Source: Prostheceraeus crozeri (Eukaryota; Platyhelminthes; Polycladida; Euryleptidae). From it: a stretch of 64,000 bases of DNA. The stretch spans positions 1 to 64,000 of the forward strand of contig CAJQUW010009193.1 in assembly GCA_907163375.1 (NCBI GenBank). The letters are read 5' to 3'. Below are positions 44,532 to 56,176 of the stretch, in pieces. The notes beneath the pieces were generated by a model. That model searched no databases and was not told where the DNA came from. It worked only from the letters and a program-made list of their open reading frames with translations. Numbering within the stretch: the first letter of the stretch is position 1; every line of letters starts with the position of its first letter. The position numbers were made by a program, and so were the translations under genes.

Positions 44532-44611
44532 AAGTGTTTGGTATAGAAATATTATTCCAATGCCGAGTGAAGGCCTATGATCTGGGCGCACGGGAGGCCA
44601 CTGAATAAATG

Positions 44612-45580
44612 GTGTGTTTTTCCAATAGCAATTAGACTATTCATATCTCCAAAGCCCGATAGAGCAGTTTATTTATTACGCTTCCATGTAATAGCGATGT
44701 AACAAAACTTAAACTCCACTTGGGATAATGCGGTCATGGTTATCTCATGTATTGTTCTCAAAATTATGCCATCTTGAACGTTTAGTGGCGGTTAACCTGT
44801 TAAGTTCGGTCTACATGTAACACAATCTTAGAGCTTCAGAACATCCTGAAACTCGACGCCGAAGTTGAGACACAGGTCCTATGTTGCAGTTTCTAATCTT
44901 GCCACTGGAAAAGTTTTAAGGAATACTAGGAGTACACTTTCCTTGAATTTTTTCATGCATTCCTGCACAGTAATTGAAAAGCGCTGAAACATCAGGTCTT
45001 CAAAGAATGTACGAACCCAACTCAAATATTTCACGAGATCACTAAAAGCTGTTGAACACTGGTGGGCAGTAAAAGAAATTCCATGGATTGCTTTCAGTCG
45101 TCCCTACCTCAACGTCTCTCGTTTTCGCTGCTCGGAAGCAGTCACTCAGTAAACAAGACAGTTGTCAATATCACAGCAAGGTTCAATTTTTTAGCTTTAT
45201 TCGATCTGACTAGATTAGGAAGAAGATTAGAAGTAACAGATTGTTGCAGTTCAAGTGATTATTGATTCAGTGACTGGAAAAAGTTCATTCTTCTTACCAA
45301 ATTATTAATATTCTTGTCTAATCGAATTCTCAGTCGATTTTCATGTTGTCATGTTATGAAGAAAGATTCGCCAGTCACGCCCGAGTCTTCAATTGAAAAA
45401 AATGAATGCAATCTAAATTTATTACAAGCAAGGAACATGTGTATCTTGATGAATAACACTGTGGAAGTTTGTTTGACTACAATGATAATTCGGGGGAGGA
45501 AACATAAGAATCACCAACAACTATGCATGGCCTAATATTATTAATAAATGATAATTAAAACATTTACGTCCACTTGACAA
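44612..45580. other. No recognisable gene
   Basis: Frames at 45062-45265 and 45314-45535 show no motif. Confidence 0.4.
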
Positions 45581-45834
45581 TTTGTAGATAAATGAAAGAG
45601 CGCATCTAGCCGAATTCATTATCTTTATTGCTCTGGAGGCCATTCGCCTGTCTTCGACACAGAACATATCCGGTAGAAAGAATGAGTGATGACAAATGAG
45701 AAGTACAGCTACGTGTTAAAAAATGGAGATGGCCTCAGCACGGTAGATGAATGTTTGACCACGACAGGCGAAAGGCCTCCGGAGCAACAAAGATCATGAA
45801 TTCGGCTAGATGCCCGCTTTCATTCATCTACAAA
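45581..45834. mobile_element. Palindromic MITE, about 254 bp
   Basis: TTTGTAGATAAATGAAAG on the left mirrors CTTTCATTCATCTACAAA on the right. The arms (about 75 bp, including AGCCGAATTCATTATCTTTA and GGAGGCC...CGCCTGTC) pair almost throughout. A 12-bp AAATGATAATTA lies at 45546 and again just right of the element, but its position does not make a clean duplication. Confidence 0.75.
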
Positions 45835-46675
45835 ATGATAATTAGATCACATTTTGGTGAGTCTGAAATCGATTGTCAACTCAAAAGTTCTCCAGAAAAA
45901 CTGTATTTTCTGAATTTACTATGTCAAGGTAGTTCAAAAATGTAAATCGTATAAAGACTCATTCGAGAGTTATTTCGAGAAAATTAAAATTTTGAATTTC
46001 TAAGTAGCATGAAAACACATTTTCTTAATTAACAAATTTAAGAAAAACTTCATGCAAACTGTTCGCATTCCCATGTATTATAACGCTTATTAAGAAGTCA
46101 CAAAGTGACAACACTGTGACTATTCATCGAGATATTTTGAAATAGTTTGAATGTCATGGTTAATAAATCGCCTAGTATGAATAAGTATAGAATTTGAAAT
46201 TCCCAGATGAACACTTTTTCTGCCAAATAGAATTCATTTTCTGGTGTCGTGTTGCAAGCATTTTCTTTGCCTTTATCCTATGTTTCGAACTCAATAAATT
46301 TTTTTCAATAAATTAAGTGGAATATATAGAAGTCAGTCTCAAGGCTAATCCACGAAGCTGGTAAACAAGAGAATTAGTAAGTATAATATACAAGTGATGA
46401 CTATTACACTTAGTCTACATGCAAACTACTTACCGAAAAATATCTTGAAATCTGTTTCTTATGGCACAAAACATTTCTTTACATAGATGAGAGAGCCTCA
46501 TTCTTCAAAAATTCGTAACATCGTGCCCTCTTCACGTAAATTAATCTTGACGAACTTCAAAATAAAGAGCTCACATAGTAAGCTTGTACTGAAATGATGA
46601 ACAGAAAAATCCTTATGATAATTTTACTCCATCCCGCATATTTTCATTATTCCAGGAAGTCTTTGTCAAAATGAC
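45835..46675. other. No recognisable feature
   Basis: AT-rich sequence without motifs. Confidence 0.4.
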
Positions 46676-48207
46676 TGATAATAATAATAAGCGTATATAT
46701 TTGTTTCAGAATGAAAATCGTACTTGCTTTGAGCAAAAATACACAGGTTATAAGTGAAGAAAAATAGTACAAGTACAAACTCGCATAAGTCATTTAGCAA
46801 AATAAACGAAAATCACTTCAGTAGCACAATAACAGCATCATGGACGTCATCCTCTTTTTTTCTCGATCCAGAAAATGAAGTATTATAGAGAGGAATACAA
46901 TACGGAACAAATGATTTGATTCTACGATGTGTTTTACACATAGGCTGGCGAAGCAAACCAGAATAGGTGAGACGCTGTGGAAATAGGTGATGCAGAATGT
47001 TATTCGGGTTTTCAAGCTTCTTGAATGTCTTTAATGCTTGCGAAACGCGTCTTTCCCTAGTAGATGGAAACATACCACAGTCACAATTAAAGCCACATAT
47101 GATGTTATGGCAACGTCGACGAATTCGCTCAATTTTATTTGATTCTTTATTGTTAAGCGATACAAAAACAGCGGAATTGTATTCAAGTATACCAAGAATC
47201 ATATTATGATAAATTTGTATCAAATCGGCTTTCTGAAGTCCAGAATATTTCTTTAAACGTTTTAAGAGAAAAATACGACGGCTCGATTTTTTACATATTG
47301 AGTCAACATGCTTAATCCAAGTGAGATCTCCTGAGAAAGTTACACCAAGGCAGTTTAGATGATCAACTTGCGGCATACACAATACGTTTATGATGGGAGT
47401 ATTTCGCTTTTTGACAATCATCACTCTTGACTTCTGCTCATTTAATATCAGACCATGATCACGACACCAGCTTTTTATGTTGGTTGCTTCCAGTTGAATG
47501 GCATGGTTTACATCATCATTTGTAGAGAAAGGAATTGAAACTAAAACATCATCTGCGTACTTGATAAGCATCGTGTCATTAGAGAATGAGTTTAAGGAGC
47601 CCATGTAAGCAGCAAACATATGTGGTGAAATTATGCACCCCTGAGGAACGCCTGGTCACTTGACGGAAATTGCTATTTGCTATATGCTTCACACAAACTC
47701 GCTGATATCGGTCTTTGAAATAATCTGCTAACCATTCCAGAAATTTAGTTGGCAAAAGCTTTGATGTCAGATAAGCAAACAATTTCTCATCTGTAGGCGG
47801 TCAAATGCTCTGCTGAGATCGAATGATATCACTGCCACTCCTGATATATCTTCACGATCCAATTTAGATGTTATGAAGTCGTGTAATTGAATATTAGCGC
47901 ATAAAGTCGATGATCCGCGACGAAAACCAAATTGGTTATCACCATACAGGGACAAGAGTCTTTCTTCGATTGACATTAGTACGTACTTTTCTAGAAGCTT
48001 GGCCAAAATTGGAAGAACAGATATAGGCCTCAGTTCGTTGACACTGGGATTGGGATTTTTGGGGACAGGGATTACGTTCGCCAATTTCCATTGAGTAGGA
48101 ACAACACCTACACTGACGGAGAGACAAAACATGTGAGATACAGGGCAAATACAGGGACTGATATTGCAAAACGTGAAGTATTCTGGAGCTTGGGCAATTG
48201 TATGCAC
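46676..48207 (-). mobile_element. LINE, 5'-truncated, reverse transcriptase part
   Basis: The upstream block (48207-47767) has VVPTQWKLANVIPVPK, ELRPISVLPILAKLLEKYV and DNQFGFRRGSST, then VISFDLSRAFDRL (motif A). The downstream block (47619-46813, 268 aa) has MLIKYADDVLVS (motif C, catalytic DD), LNEQKSRVMIV (D), LNCLGVTFSGDLTW (E) and an ILEYNSAVFVSL C-terminal region. The stretch between, holding VPQGC (motif B), is out of frame; two or more frameshifts are present. Endonuclease and ORF1 are absent (5' truncation near 48210). The 3' end is an ATT-repeat near 46676-46694. It belongs to the CR1/L2-like group but is a different family from the one at 25921. Confidence 0.82.
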
Positions 48208-48329
48208 CCCGCATACTTTGTCAATTTTCTGTGACTTTCGTTATAAGACAAATACCATAGCTTTACAAAAAATAAATTACTTCTGTTCCACCATAATGTC
48301 CATTGCGATGGTCATTTTAACACTCAGTG

Positions 48330-48950
48330 AACCCCTTTCACATATTCTTAGTTTACTTGCTTAAATCGATATCAAAACATTAGAAAAGTTCATTTAAAGT
48401 AAAACAGTGATGTTTGCGTGTAGTAGATTGAATCCTTTGAGTGTCTTTCAGCCTTCTCAGAAAACACATGCGAAAATATGGTCTTTTTATAAGTCAGCCA
48501 CATTTAGCACAACATCAGATGTACTAAGAAGCGGCTATATGATATCTTCTGTCACCATAATTTTGAATTTAATCATGATTTTAATGAAATTGATTTAATC
48601 CATGCAGCAAAATGTCTCCATCTGTCCATTCTTTCAAATTTATCGAAAGCTATCTGAAATAGGCCTAAACTGAGTCAAAATTGATGTACTTTTGGAACCT
48701 AAAAACAGCTGTGGAGATCTCAAACTCATCAATCACTGCTGTGAAAAGTTTGTCAGCAGTCTGTTTTCGATGAATATAATGATAGCTTTCATTTCGGCCA
48801 TTGATTTATGTCGAGTTGTTCATATAGGCTAACCAGTCACCCGAGATCACGTGCGGAAGCAAAATATTCACATTTTCCGATCCTCCAACACAATACACAT
48901 CTACGAGCATGATGTAGACAATGAATAAATGACTTTCACCCTTTATGCAG
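48330..48950 (+). mobile_element. Penelope-like retroelement scrap
   Basis: TTAGTTTACTTGCTTAAATCGAT and, 450 bp on, TTCATATAGGCTAACCAGTC match the 21055-21290 scrap in order and orientation. The latter stretch is a decayed version of the YIGQS...R..H codons. No intact frame. Confidence 0.35.
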
Positions 48951-49640
48951 CGGCGTGGACATGTCCGAAATCATTTTTCATCTAATTACAAAAATTTTGT
49001 TTTGGGAACTCCTTGGCCTATCTACCAAACTTCTACTGATTCAATTGAAATGAAATAACACATGCAGATTCATTGTCAAAAATGATGATTTTACATGGGC
49101 ATGAGCAGTCGATATATCCTCAGCGCAAAAAGTGAAATAGAAAAATATGGCTCCGGTGTCCACTGGACCCCTCTCAGATCTCTGAGGGTTAAAAGCAGGA
49201 AGTTGAACTTCTCCTCTTCTCTCTGTATGCGCAGCAGTTGGCAATTTGATGCGAAAAGAAGGTTGCAAAGTGACATGCATGCATATTTCTCGAAATTAGG
49301 AGGTAGAGAGGGCGAAATTCGCCCTCATTCAATTTGATGCACTTCAAATCCTGGACTGCATTTGGTCAATTGCGGAATTTGTATGTAATGGAAAGTTCCT
49401 TTTTAATGACCGCTGACACTTTGTGTAGTTGTCAATAGAAAAAGTCGCAAAAATCAGTAAATGCTGATTGTGTGTCTATCAAGCATCTTACAAGCATCTT
49501 TATATTTGTGTCATCTTACAAGCAAAACTTGGAATAGATAAAGCAATTTTTGATGCCTTTTCTTGCTTTTTGCTAATTCATAACATCGCAACAATCAAAT
49601 TCTATTATTTTGATGTGCATTAACCCATTAAGCGCGGTGG
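48951..49640. other. No recognisable gene
   Basis: Frames near 49041-49337 on both strands overlap without motif. Confidence 0.4.
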
Positions 49641-50172
<532 letters not shown>

Positions 50173-50555
50173 ATGCCAGGTAATTTGCCTCCATTTATGC
50201 TTTAGCTTTTTTAGCGGTGGAAACTCGTTTTTGGGGTCATTTCTTTTTGACAAAACATAGCTTAGAACGATGTTCAAGATTTGTGATGTGAAATAACTTT
50301 TTCAATTTCGTCCATTTGGCGAGAAATTCAAATTGTTTTTCAAAATAGCGCGAAGAAATTTTTTGTTTCGATTAGTTGAGCAAAGCATTCAATTTTGAAC
50401 TTTCACAATCTTTTCGTGTCCATATACTGTATGTTTCATTTGGCGCATTTTCTAAACCTATGCACCAGTCTGATATTGAAATTCGATTTAGTTCAGTGGC
50501 AATGCAGCAATACGTACGTACTGGAATATATATCAAATCTCAACAGATGTAACCA

Positions 50556-50597
50556 CCACGAGACATGTTTCGGCCTGTTGGGCCTCATCAGTCGTGG
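50556..50597 (-). ncRNA. Type I hammerhead ribozyme, apparently intact
   Basis: Minus strand, 5' to 3': CCACGA (stem I), CTGATGA (core), GGCC-CAACA-GGCC (stem II and loop), GAAA (core), CATG (minimal stem III with the flanking A and T), TC (cleavage after C, position 50562), TCGTGG (stem I, fully complementary to CCACGA). Beyond it AACC and GGTT can extend stem I past a small internal loop. All conserved core bases are present. The very short stem III is typical of the minimal type I hammerheads of Penelope elements, SINEs and retrozymes, which often act as dimers. Self-cleavage itself is predicted, not shown. Confidence 0.88.
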
Positions 50598-50598
50598 G

Positions 50599-50665
50599 TA
50601 GGTTTGAACCAGCGACGTTGGAACTAGAGGACGTGCAAGCATACCCTCTAACCACAAGGCCACCG
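50599..50665 (-). promoter_or_regulatory. tRNA-like A and B boxes, copy 1
   Basis: On the minus strand TGGCCTTGTGGTTAGAGGG (50662-50644) resembles an A box (one base off TGGCNNAGTGG), and GGTTCAAACC (50610-50601) is a perfect B box. The B box lies directly against the ribozyme's stem I. The same boxes recur about 303 bp upstream in copy 2. Confidence 0.7.
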
Positions 50666-50858
50666 GACCATCTGTTGAGAGCGTGAATTAGCCAGGAAGG
50701 CACTGCTTTAACGCAGGCACGTGGAGGGCGGACTGCATTCTGCAATCACTTAATACCGCATCCGAGATTGAGGCGCTTCACGCAGGCGCTACTAATTACA
50801 TGTTTAGACAAATAACCTGGCAATTGATAAATTTATCAAATCTCAACAGATGTAACCA

Positions 50859-50900
50859 CCACGAGACATGTTGAGGACTGTTGGGCCTCATCAGTCGTGG
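50859..50900 (-). ncRNA. Hammerhead ribozyme, decayed (copy 2)
   Basis: Stem I (CCACGA/TCGTGG), CTGATGA and CATGTC are kept, but the core GAAA is TCAA and one stem II pair is lost (GGCC against GTCC). Cleavage is therefore not expected. Confidence 0.8.
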
Positions 50901-50999
50901 GTAGGTTTGAACCAGCGACGTTGGAACTAGAGGACGTGCAAGCATACCCTCTAACCACAAGGCCACCGGACCATCTGTTGAGAGCGTGAATTAGCCAGG

Positions 51000-52007
51000 T
51001 ATATATATGCCATCGCGTAATCCGCTATTGTGAATGTCAGAATAAGCATATCTTTCAGATAAGAAACCTCAGCGATTCATGCACTGTATGATCTAATTAG
51101 CAATGGAGAGGATGACCTTATGATATAGCCCCCGTATTGAGATGGTGAAGACAGTGCAGAGACAATGGTAAAGAGGACGAAGGTGGCCTTGACGATGATA
51201 TATCAAGTATACCTAATTTGTGCATGTACCTACAAAGGTGAACATGTCCATCGAATGTCCTGTAGTAACACAATTGTTAAACAGCAAAATTGTGAGCGAT
51301 CAGTTTGTTTGGCTCTTCTAATATCTTGCATCATGCAAATTTTGTGCAAAGTATTGTAGGAGGTTAACGACATGTGAGATCAGGATCTTTCTCAGTGGGC
51401 ATATCCATAGTTTGAAAACGATGGACACACTCTGACCACACTTGCACCACTATTTTCTTAAGAAGCTTCTTAGTTGCTATTAGTATGGCTTTCTACTCCT
51501 AGTGTGAACCAGAATGTCAATATTTTCAAGACACATAAGCACGGCAAGCACGATTTTGAAAATTACATGGTACATGTGAAAGCTATTTTCAATAATTCTC
51601 TTTTATTTCAGAATATCAACATAAGGCGCCCATGGTTTAGATGAGGAAAACGATTATGAACTCTAAAAAAAGATAAAAAACCAATTGCATTAGAGAAGCC
51701 GGACGTCAGAATTTATATCGGTAGCAATGCGAAACGATGGCAGGCCTATAAACCATTGGATAGTTACACCAAAGCAGCTGCTGCGCCTTGGCTCAAGGTC
51801 TTTCACAAGTGAAATGCTACAAATGCGCTGTGGGATTTTGCGACAAGTGTTTCAAAGCATGCCACATTTGGTGACTTATTTCATGGCGACATGAACTGTT
51901 GAGCATACACACATAAGCAAGATAATAAGCATAAGTCGTTTTACAGAGCAAAATAGGCTTACTAAAGAGGAAATTACTGATATAAGTGCATGTGTGTAAC
52001 GCATGTG
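51000..52007. other. No recognisable gene
   Basis: AT-rich sequence. Short frames without motifs. Confidence 0.4.
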
Positions 52008-52173
52008 TACACTCTAAACCAGCACCTCCTAAATCACACACTGAAGCGAGACTAGTGTTATTGTTCTCTTTAGTATGTCAGCATTCTATTTCACGCAAAC
52101 TCCTAAAATTCTAGTGTGTCGCGCTTTAGGATGCAGATTTCTTCGATTTTAGGAGGTGACAGTTTACAGTGTA
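52008..52173. mobile_element. 166-bp TA-flanked MITE
   Basis: The left end, TACACTCTAAACCAGCACCT, matches the right end read in reverse, TACACTGTAAACTGTCACCT, and CCTAAAATC continues the repeat. TA at each end suggests a Tc1/mariner-like target. Confidence 0.72.
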
Positions 52174-54400
52174 TTTGCGTGAGTTTTAGAGGCTGTTATA
52201 CACTGCTGTAGAATCTGCTTTATATCATGAAACAATAACACAAACTATTTTTTGAGTAAAACTACAAGTAAAAGTTGAAAATCATACATTACTATAATCT
52301 GAATTTGATTTACATGTAGCCTACATGTAGGTCAATAGTACATCACGCCAGTTGCTGTGAATAATGGATGTGTAAAATGAAATTTGAAATGCACAAGCAA
52401 GACGTTCGCACCAGACAAATTGTAGCTATTGCAGTTTTATAAAGTTCAGTGCCTCAATTTTGCCTTTTATTAACAGATTCAGAATTTACTACTTTTTAGG
52501 AGTGGTAGGAGGCGATGGCATATATATATATATATATGACATCTTCAAAATCGATAAATGGCTTATATCCATTCTAGATGTGAAAATATTCATGTTTCGG
52601 GATGCTTCAAGCTATGTTGATTATGCAAAGAAATCACAGCCGCGTTTAATGGGATAATAATATGTTACTTCAAGAAAAACTTTCCATTCGTGAATAACAA
52701 TTTTACAAATTTTGGCGCACGGCTAGAAATTAAAACAATTCACAATCAGTGTTTCATGCAGAGACGTTCTTCTCTGCAATCTTGGCAATGGTTCAGCTTC
52801 ATTTGAACATGATGCTGCCGACAAATTCCAGAAGCACATAAATCACGCGTATTTTCTTTTTTAAAGTTTCTTTTAATCATAACATAATATTTTCTTTCAG
52901 AAATCATAAATTTCCCATCATCTTGATAATTAGGCTATACACATTGCATTGCGACGTGAATAAGAACTGTGATCTAATGTCAGAAGAGATTTTTCCATTT
53001 CACATGGCAGCAGCAAAATATCCATTATGTATACATATCGCCAGCGGTACAGCATGTCATGCAGACCTTGATGTAGATAGTTCAGGGATTACAATAAAAA
53101 ATAGTGTGATGATAATGCTTGTTAATAGCTGGAAACATGAGGCTTTTTCTGTTCCAGGGTGCGTTGACAACACTCTGATGCTCATGCCATGTAACATCAA
53201 ACAATTTTACGAAGCTTTTTCATGGATTAGCGTTGGATAATAGACTACATTGTACGTTCCCTCGTCAGCAAGATGTCAATAGAGCGCAATTCATTTTTTG
53301 AGCAAAAAGATATTTAGGGCATGGAATAAAACTAAGAACATGCTTAGTATGACAACTAGAATTCGCGACGTGAGTTTGACTGAATAGTGAGTTGGCTTCA
53401 CGTTCGCGTGAATGAATCACAAAGATCAAATTTTACATGTCCGCAGATGACGTGATTTGAAACATGATAGCATGCTGGTGAAAGTTGACGACATGTGGCC
53501 AACTTCATCTCTTTACATTTGCAATTTCACCTGATCCCAATTCAGTGTAGCCCCTTAAATGAAAATTATAGCGCGGTTGTATCCAAATATAATGTAACAC
53601 AGCGTCCTTAGGAAAATATGGGACGCGCATTAGCATGAATGTACATACACTATGCACCTGTGGGACGGATTCCACCAGATGTATCACGCAGTTAATCCAT
53701 TATAAATCATTTTATAGGTGCATGAAGAACTTGTGACTGCAGCTGCATTTACGGTTGTGTGCTATAGCAAACTGCCCCCATAGGCATGTAGAAATGTAAA
53801 ATGTTTGCAGCGAAAGTGTTCGGGCAAAATACTTTCCAGTGTGTTCAAATGCACCCCTTATGGAGATGGCTAAAGTGCTTTCATGAGAGGGTTCGTTTAG
53901 TCAAATAACCTTGTTCGACTTAGCAAATGCTTGAATGATGTTCTATCTCTCTTGGATCGGCTAACACAGCTTCCTATGCCGATCGATTAAATGGGAAATA
54001 CATACTTACCATGCTTGCGCACACTCATGGGCGATGTAGCACGGTATATGCCATGGTATCTGCAGAACAAACAACATGGTGACGCGCAAGTATCTATCAG
54101 TTCAGTTCTCAAAGAAAGCACTTTGGCATGCGAGAGACATGCCTGGAGCGCTACTTGTAAATGCATCAGACCAATTGTGCGTACTTGCCTTTATCTCCAA
54201 ATGCGCACCCACCTAGACCACGCATTTCTTATTTCGGACCTTCAAATTCACTATAAACGTTATAATATATATTTCTGAAGAAATTATTTATGAAAAGAAT
54301 AATCCTCAAAAAGTCAGAAAACAGTTTTTGTCTCATGAGCTATGTAAGTTTACAGAAACCGCAGATGAATCAGGTCTGATCGATCATGCATTGGCCCCCT
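52174..54400. other. Mostly featureless; one open frame and a TA run
   Basis: A short (TA)n lies at 52518-52537. The plus frame 52923-53240 (105 aa: EEIFPFHMAAAKYPLCIHIA, then HADLDVDSSG) looks protein-like but matches no family I know; it could be an exon or a chance frame. Nothing else is seen. Confidence 0.25.
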
Positions 54401-54401
54401 A

Positions 54402-55134
54402 TAGTCCGGCAGCCAGAACGAGTTTCTGCAGGGAAACGAGCGAAAAAGTGAGATTCAGAAGAAATGTGTACACTCTACTACTACTACTACGATCCGCTCT
54501 GCCGTTCTAGGTCTAGTGAGTTCTCTTGTCAGACAGGATAAAAAAAACACAACAAAAATCCAATGGGATGCAGATTGCAGTTTTTTTTTTAAAATAATTC
54601 TGTAATGTCTTTTCTTAAACTAAAAAAAAAGTAAAAGCCAGATAATAATTTTTGATATGGGGAATGGGTTAACATCATTCTATATCATGCATGTGCTTTT
54701 ATCATGTATCTCATCGGCAATGTGTGTGAGTGAATGTGTGAATTGTGCATAAAAAGTTTCAAAAAAATTGTGTTCCGCCGACCCGAGGCACGCCAAATCT
54801 AAAATTAAATGTGCTTTATTTACAGGACAGGAGTGCGTGGACATGGGAGGGACCTAAGACATTCCATATCAAAATTAAAAGACACTGGCTAGTAGTTTTT
54901 TTCGTTTAATCAGAGAAAAAAAAACAGGAATTTTTTCATTTAAAAAAAAATCTGCGCTGTCCCATTGGAATTACATGTTGTGTTTTTCTTTCTGTGTCTG
55001 ACAAGAGAAAGAAAATAGAATAAGCGCAGACGGTGACCTATTCGCAGTAGCGATAGGGTAGGGTGTACATCATTTTGTGAACTTCACACTTTCCCTCTCG
55101 TTCCTGCATCTCGCTTCCTCTGGCTGCCGGACTA
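54402..55134. mobile_element. Long-TIR MITE, copy A (733 bp)
   Basis: It begins TAGTCCGGCAGCCAGAACGA and ends with its near-complement GGCTGCCGGACTA. The arms (about 330 bp each) pair with many small differences, including AATCCAATGGGATGCAGATT on the left and the matching CCCATTGGAATTACATG on the right. TA at each end is the likely target. This copy is more diverged than copy B at 59871. Homopolymer runs have grown in several places. Confidence 0.82.
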
Positions 55135-55378
55135 CTATGTGAAAGACAATCAAAATGATGACTGATTTACAAGTCAACTGACACAACGTTTCGGGGGTCT
55201 CGAAATATCTACGCAATTATCCGAGGCTCATGATTTTCATGTTCGGTGTACTGGTTCTATGAACTCTACCGCAGGGTTTTATCATAAACTGCTGGATAAC
55301 AGAGCTCTGAACGGGGAACACTATACATGAACATTAGAAGGTTGCATAGATATCTACCATGCTGAGTTAGAAAATAGT

Positions 55379-55690
55379 CTATTGATGCAATAACATCTAT
55401 TCCAACTCCTGACTGAATACAGTCAAAATGTCAATATTTGGTTGGTCCTCCTCTGACCTTCAGGAAACTTTCTATACGTTGCGCAATGGACGTTTGCTAA
55501 TTTCCGTTTGAGCTGTTGTGGCTTCCGTTGAGCTACTCGCTCCTTTACCACAGCCCAGCAGATCTCGATGATGTTCGAATCTGGAGAACTGCCGTGCCAT
55601 GGTTCTAAGTCTTCGACACGAAAATTTGATAGCCAATATCGAACAAACCTTGCCGAATGTCACCGTGATCAGATTTGCCATTCACGAATA
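55379..55690 (-). pseudogene. Tc1-like transposase 3' end, inverted copy
   Basis: Read on the minus strand it has VEDLEPWHGSSPDSNIIEIC-type codons (DNA GAACCATGGCACGGCAG, CTCCAGATTCGAACATCATC), the SPDLNPIE-W block, then the element's end with CAACTCCTGACTG. It pairs with 55767-56145 as an inverted repeat with a spacer of about 130 bp. Confidence 0.6.
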
Positions 55691-55766
55691 TCTAGTCATA
55701 TTTGAAGCGTGTCTTCGAGTATTTAACGGTACAGGCTGGCGTTGATTAAAGCAAGAACACTGAATA

Positions 55767-56145
55767 TTGCTGTCAGATTTTGGCATCGAAGACTTGGAGC
55801 CATGGCGCGGTAGTTCTCCAGATTTGAACCTCATTGAGAACTGCTGGGATGTGGTGAAGAAGCGAGTAACTCAACGGAAACCCACTTCTCTGAATGATCT
55901 CAAGAAGACGGTATTGGAAGTATGGATCACCAAAAATAGCGAAGAGTTTTGCAGGAAGTTGATTGAATCCATGCCGCAAAGCATAGAAACTGGAGGAGGA
56001 CCAACCGAATGTTGACATTCTGACTGTATTGTTGAAGTATAACTTGAGATTTCTTTTTTTTGAAGCGTTGCTAGTGAAAGCCACGATACTATCCTGGGCA
56101 CATATTTCAGGAGTTGGAATAGACGTTATTGCATCAATATACATG
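55767..56145 (+). pseudogene. Tc1-like transposase 3' end
   Basis: The 82-residue frame has LEPWRGSSPDLNLIENCWDV followed by VKKRVTQRKPTSLNDLKK. The first is the C-terminal catalytic block of Tc1-type DDE transposases (the Glu of DD34E in IEN-x-W). It ends MPQSIETGGGPTEC. The downstream sequence GGAGTTGGAATAGACGTTAT is shared in inverted form with 55379-55640; about 75 bp near 56030-56105 are extra in this copy. The N-terminal and middle parts are missing. Confidence 0.72.
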
Positions 56146-56176
56146 TACTTGTACTGAGGGTATTTTCTAATTCAAA

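Larger units (their letters stand above)
42991..44603 (+). mobile_element. hAT element, 1.6 kb, perfect 8-bp TSD, with nested insertion
   Basis: It starts CAGTGGCGTCTTC and ends GCGCACGGGAGGCCACTG. AATAAATG lies on both sides (42983-42990 and 44604-44611). Its two ends and several inner blocks match the 632-bp element at 11458 in reverse orientation. It is interrupted at 43186-43704 by another element. The 44198-44531 part keeps the N-terminal zinc-finger region of a hAT transposase; the catalytic domain is gone. Confidence 0.92.
50531..50999 (-). mobile_element. Ribozyme-bearing tRNA-SINE / retrozyme-like tandem, 1.5 copies of a 303-bp unit
   Basis: The 166-bp block 50531-50696 is repeated at 50834-50999 with few changes, 303 bp apart. 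Read on the minus strand each block has a tRNA-like A box, a B box, a hammerhead ribozyme and a short tail. The region between blocks (50697-50833) completes the unit. An exact 12-bp inverted pair (TCTCAACAGATG at 50538, CATCTGTTGAGA at 50669) frames the block. TA-rich sequence lies on both sides. The tandem layout with a ribozyme in each unit is that of animal retrozymes; the A/B boxes are those of a SINE. Confidence 0.8.

Noticed and set aside
45546-45845. 12-bp AAATGATAATTA as a target duplication of the 45581 MITE
   Set aside because: The left copy lies about 24 bp outside the palindrome while the right one abuts it, so it does not flank the ends evenly.
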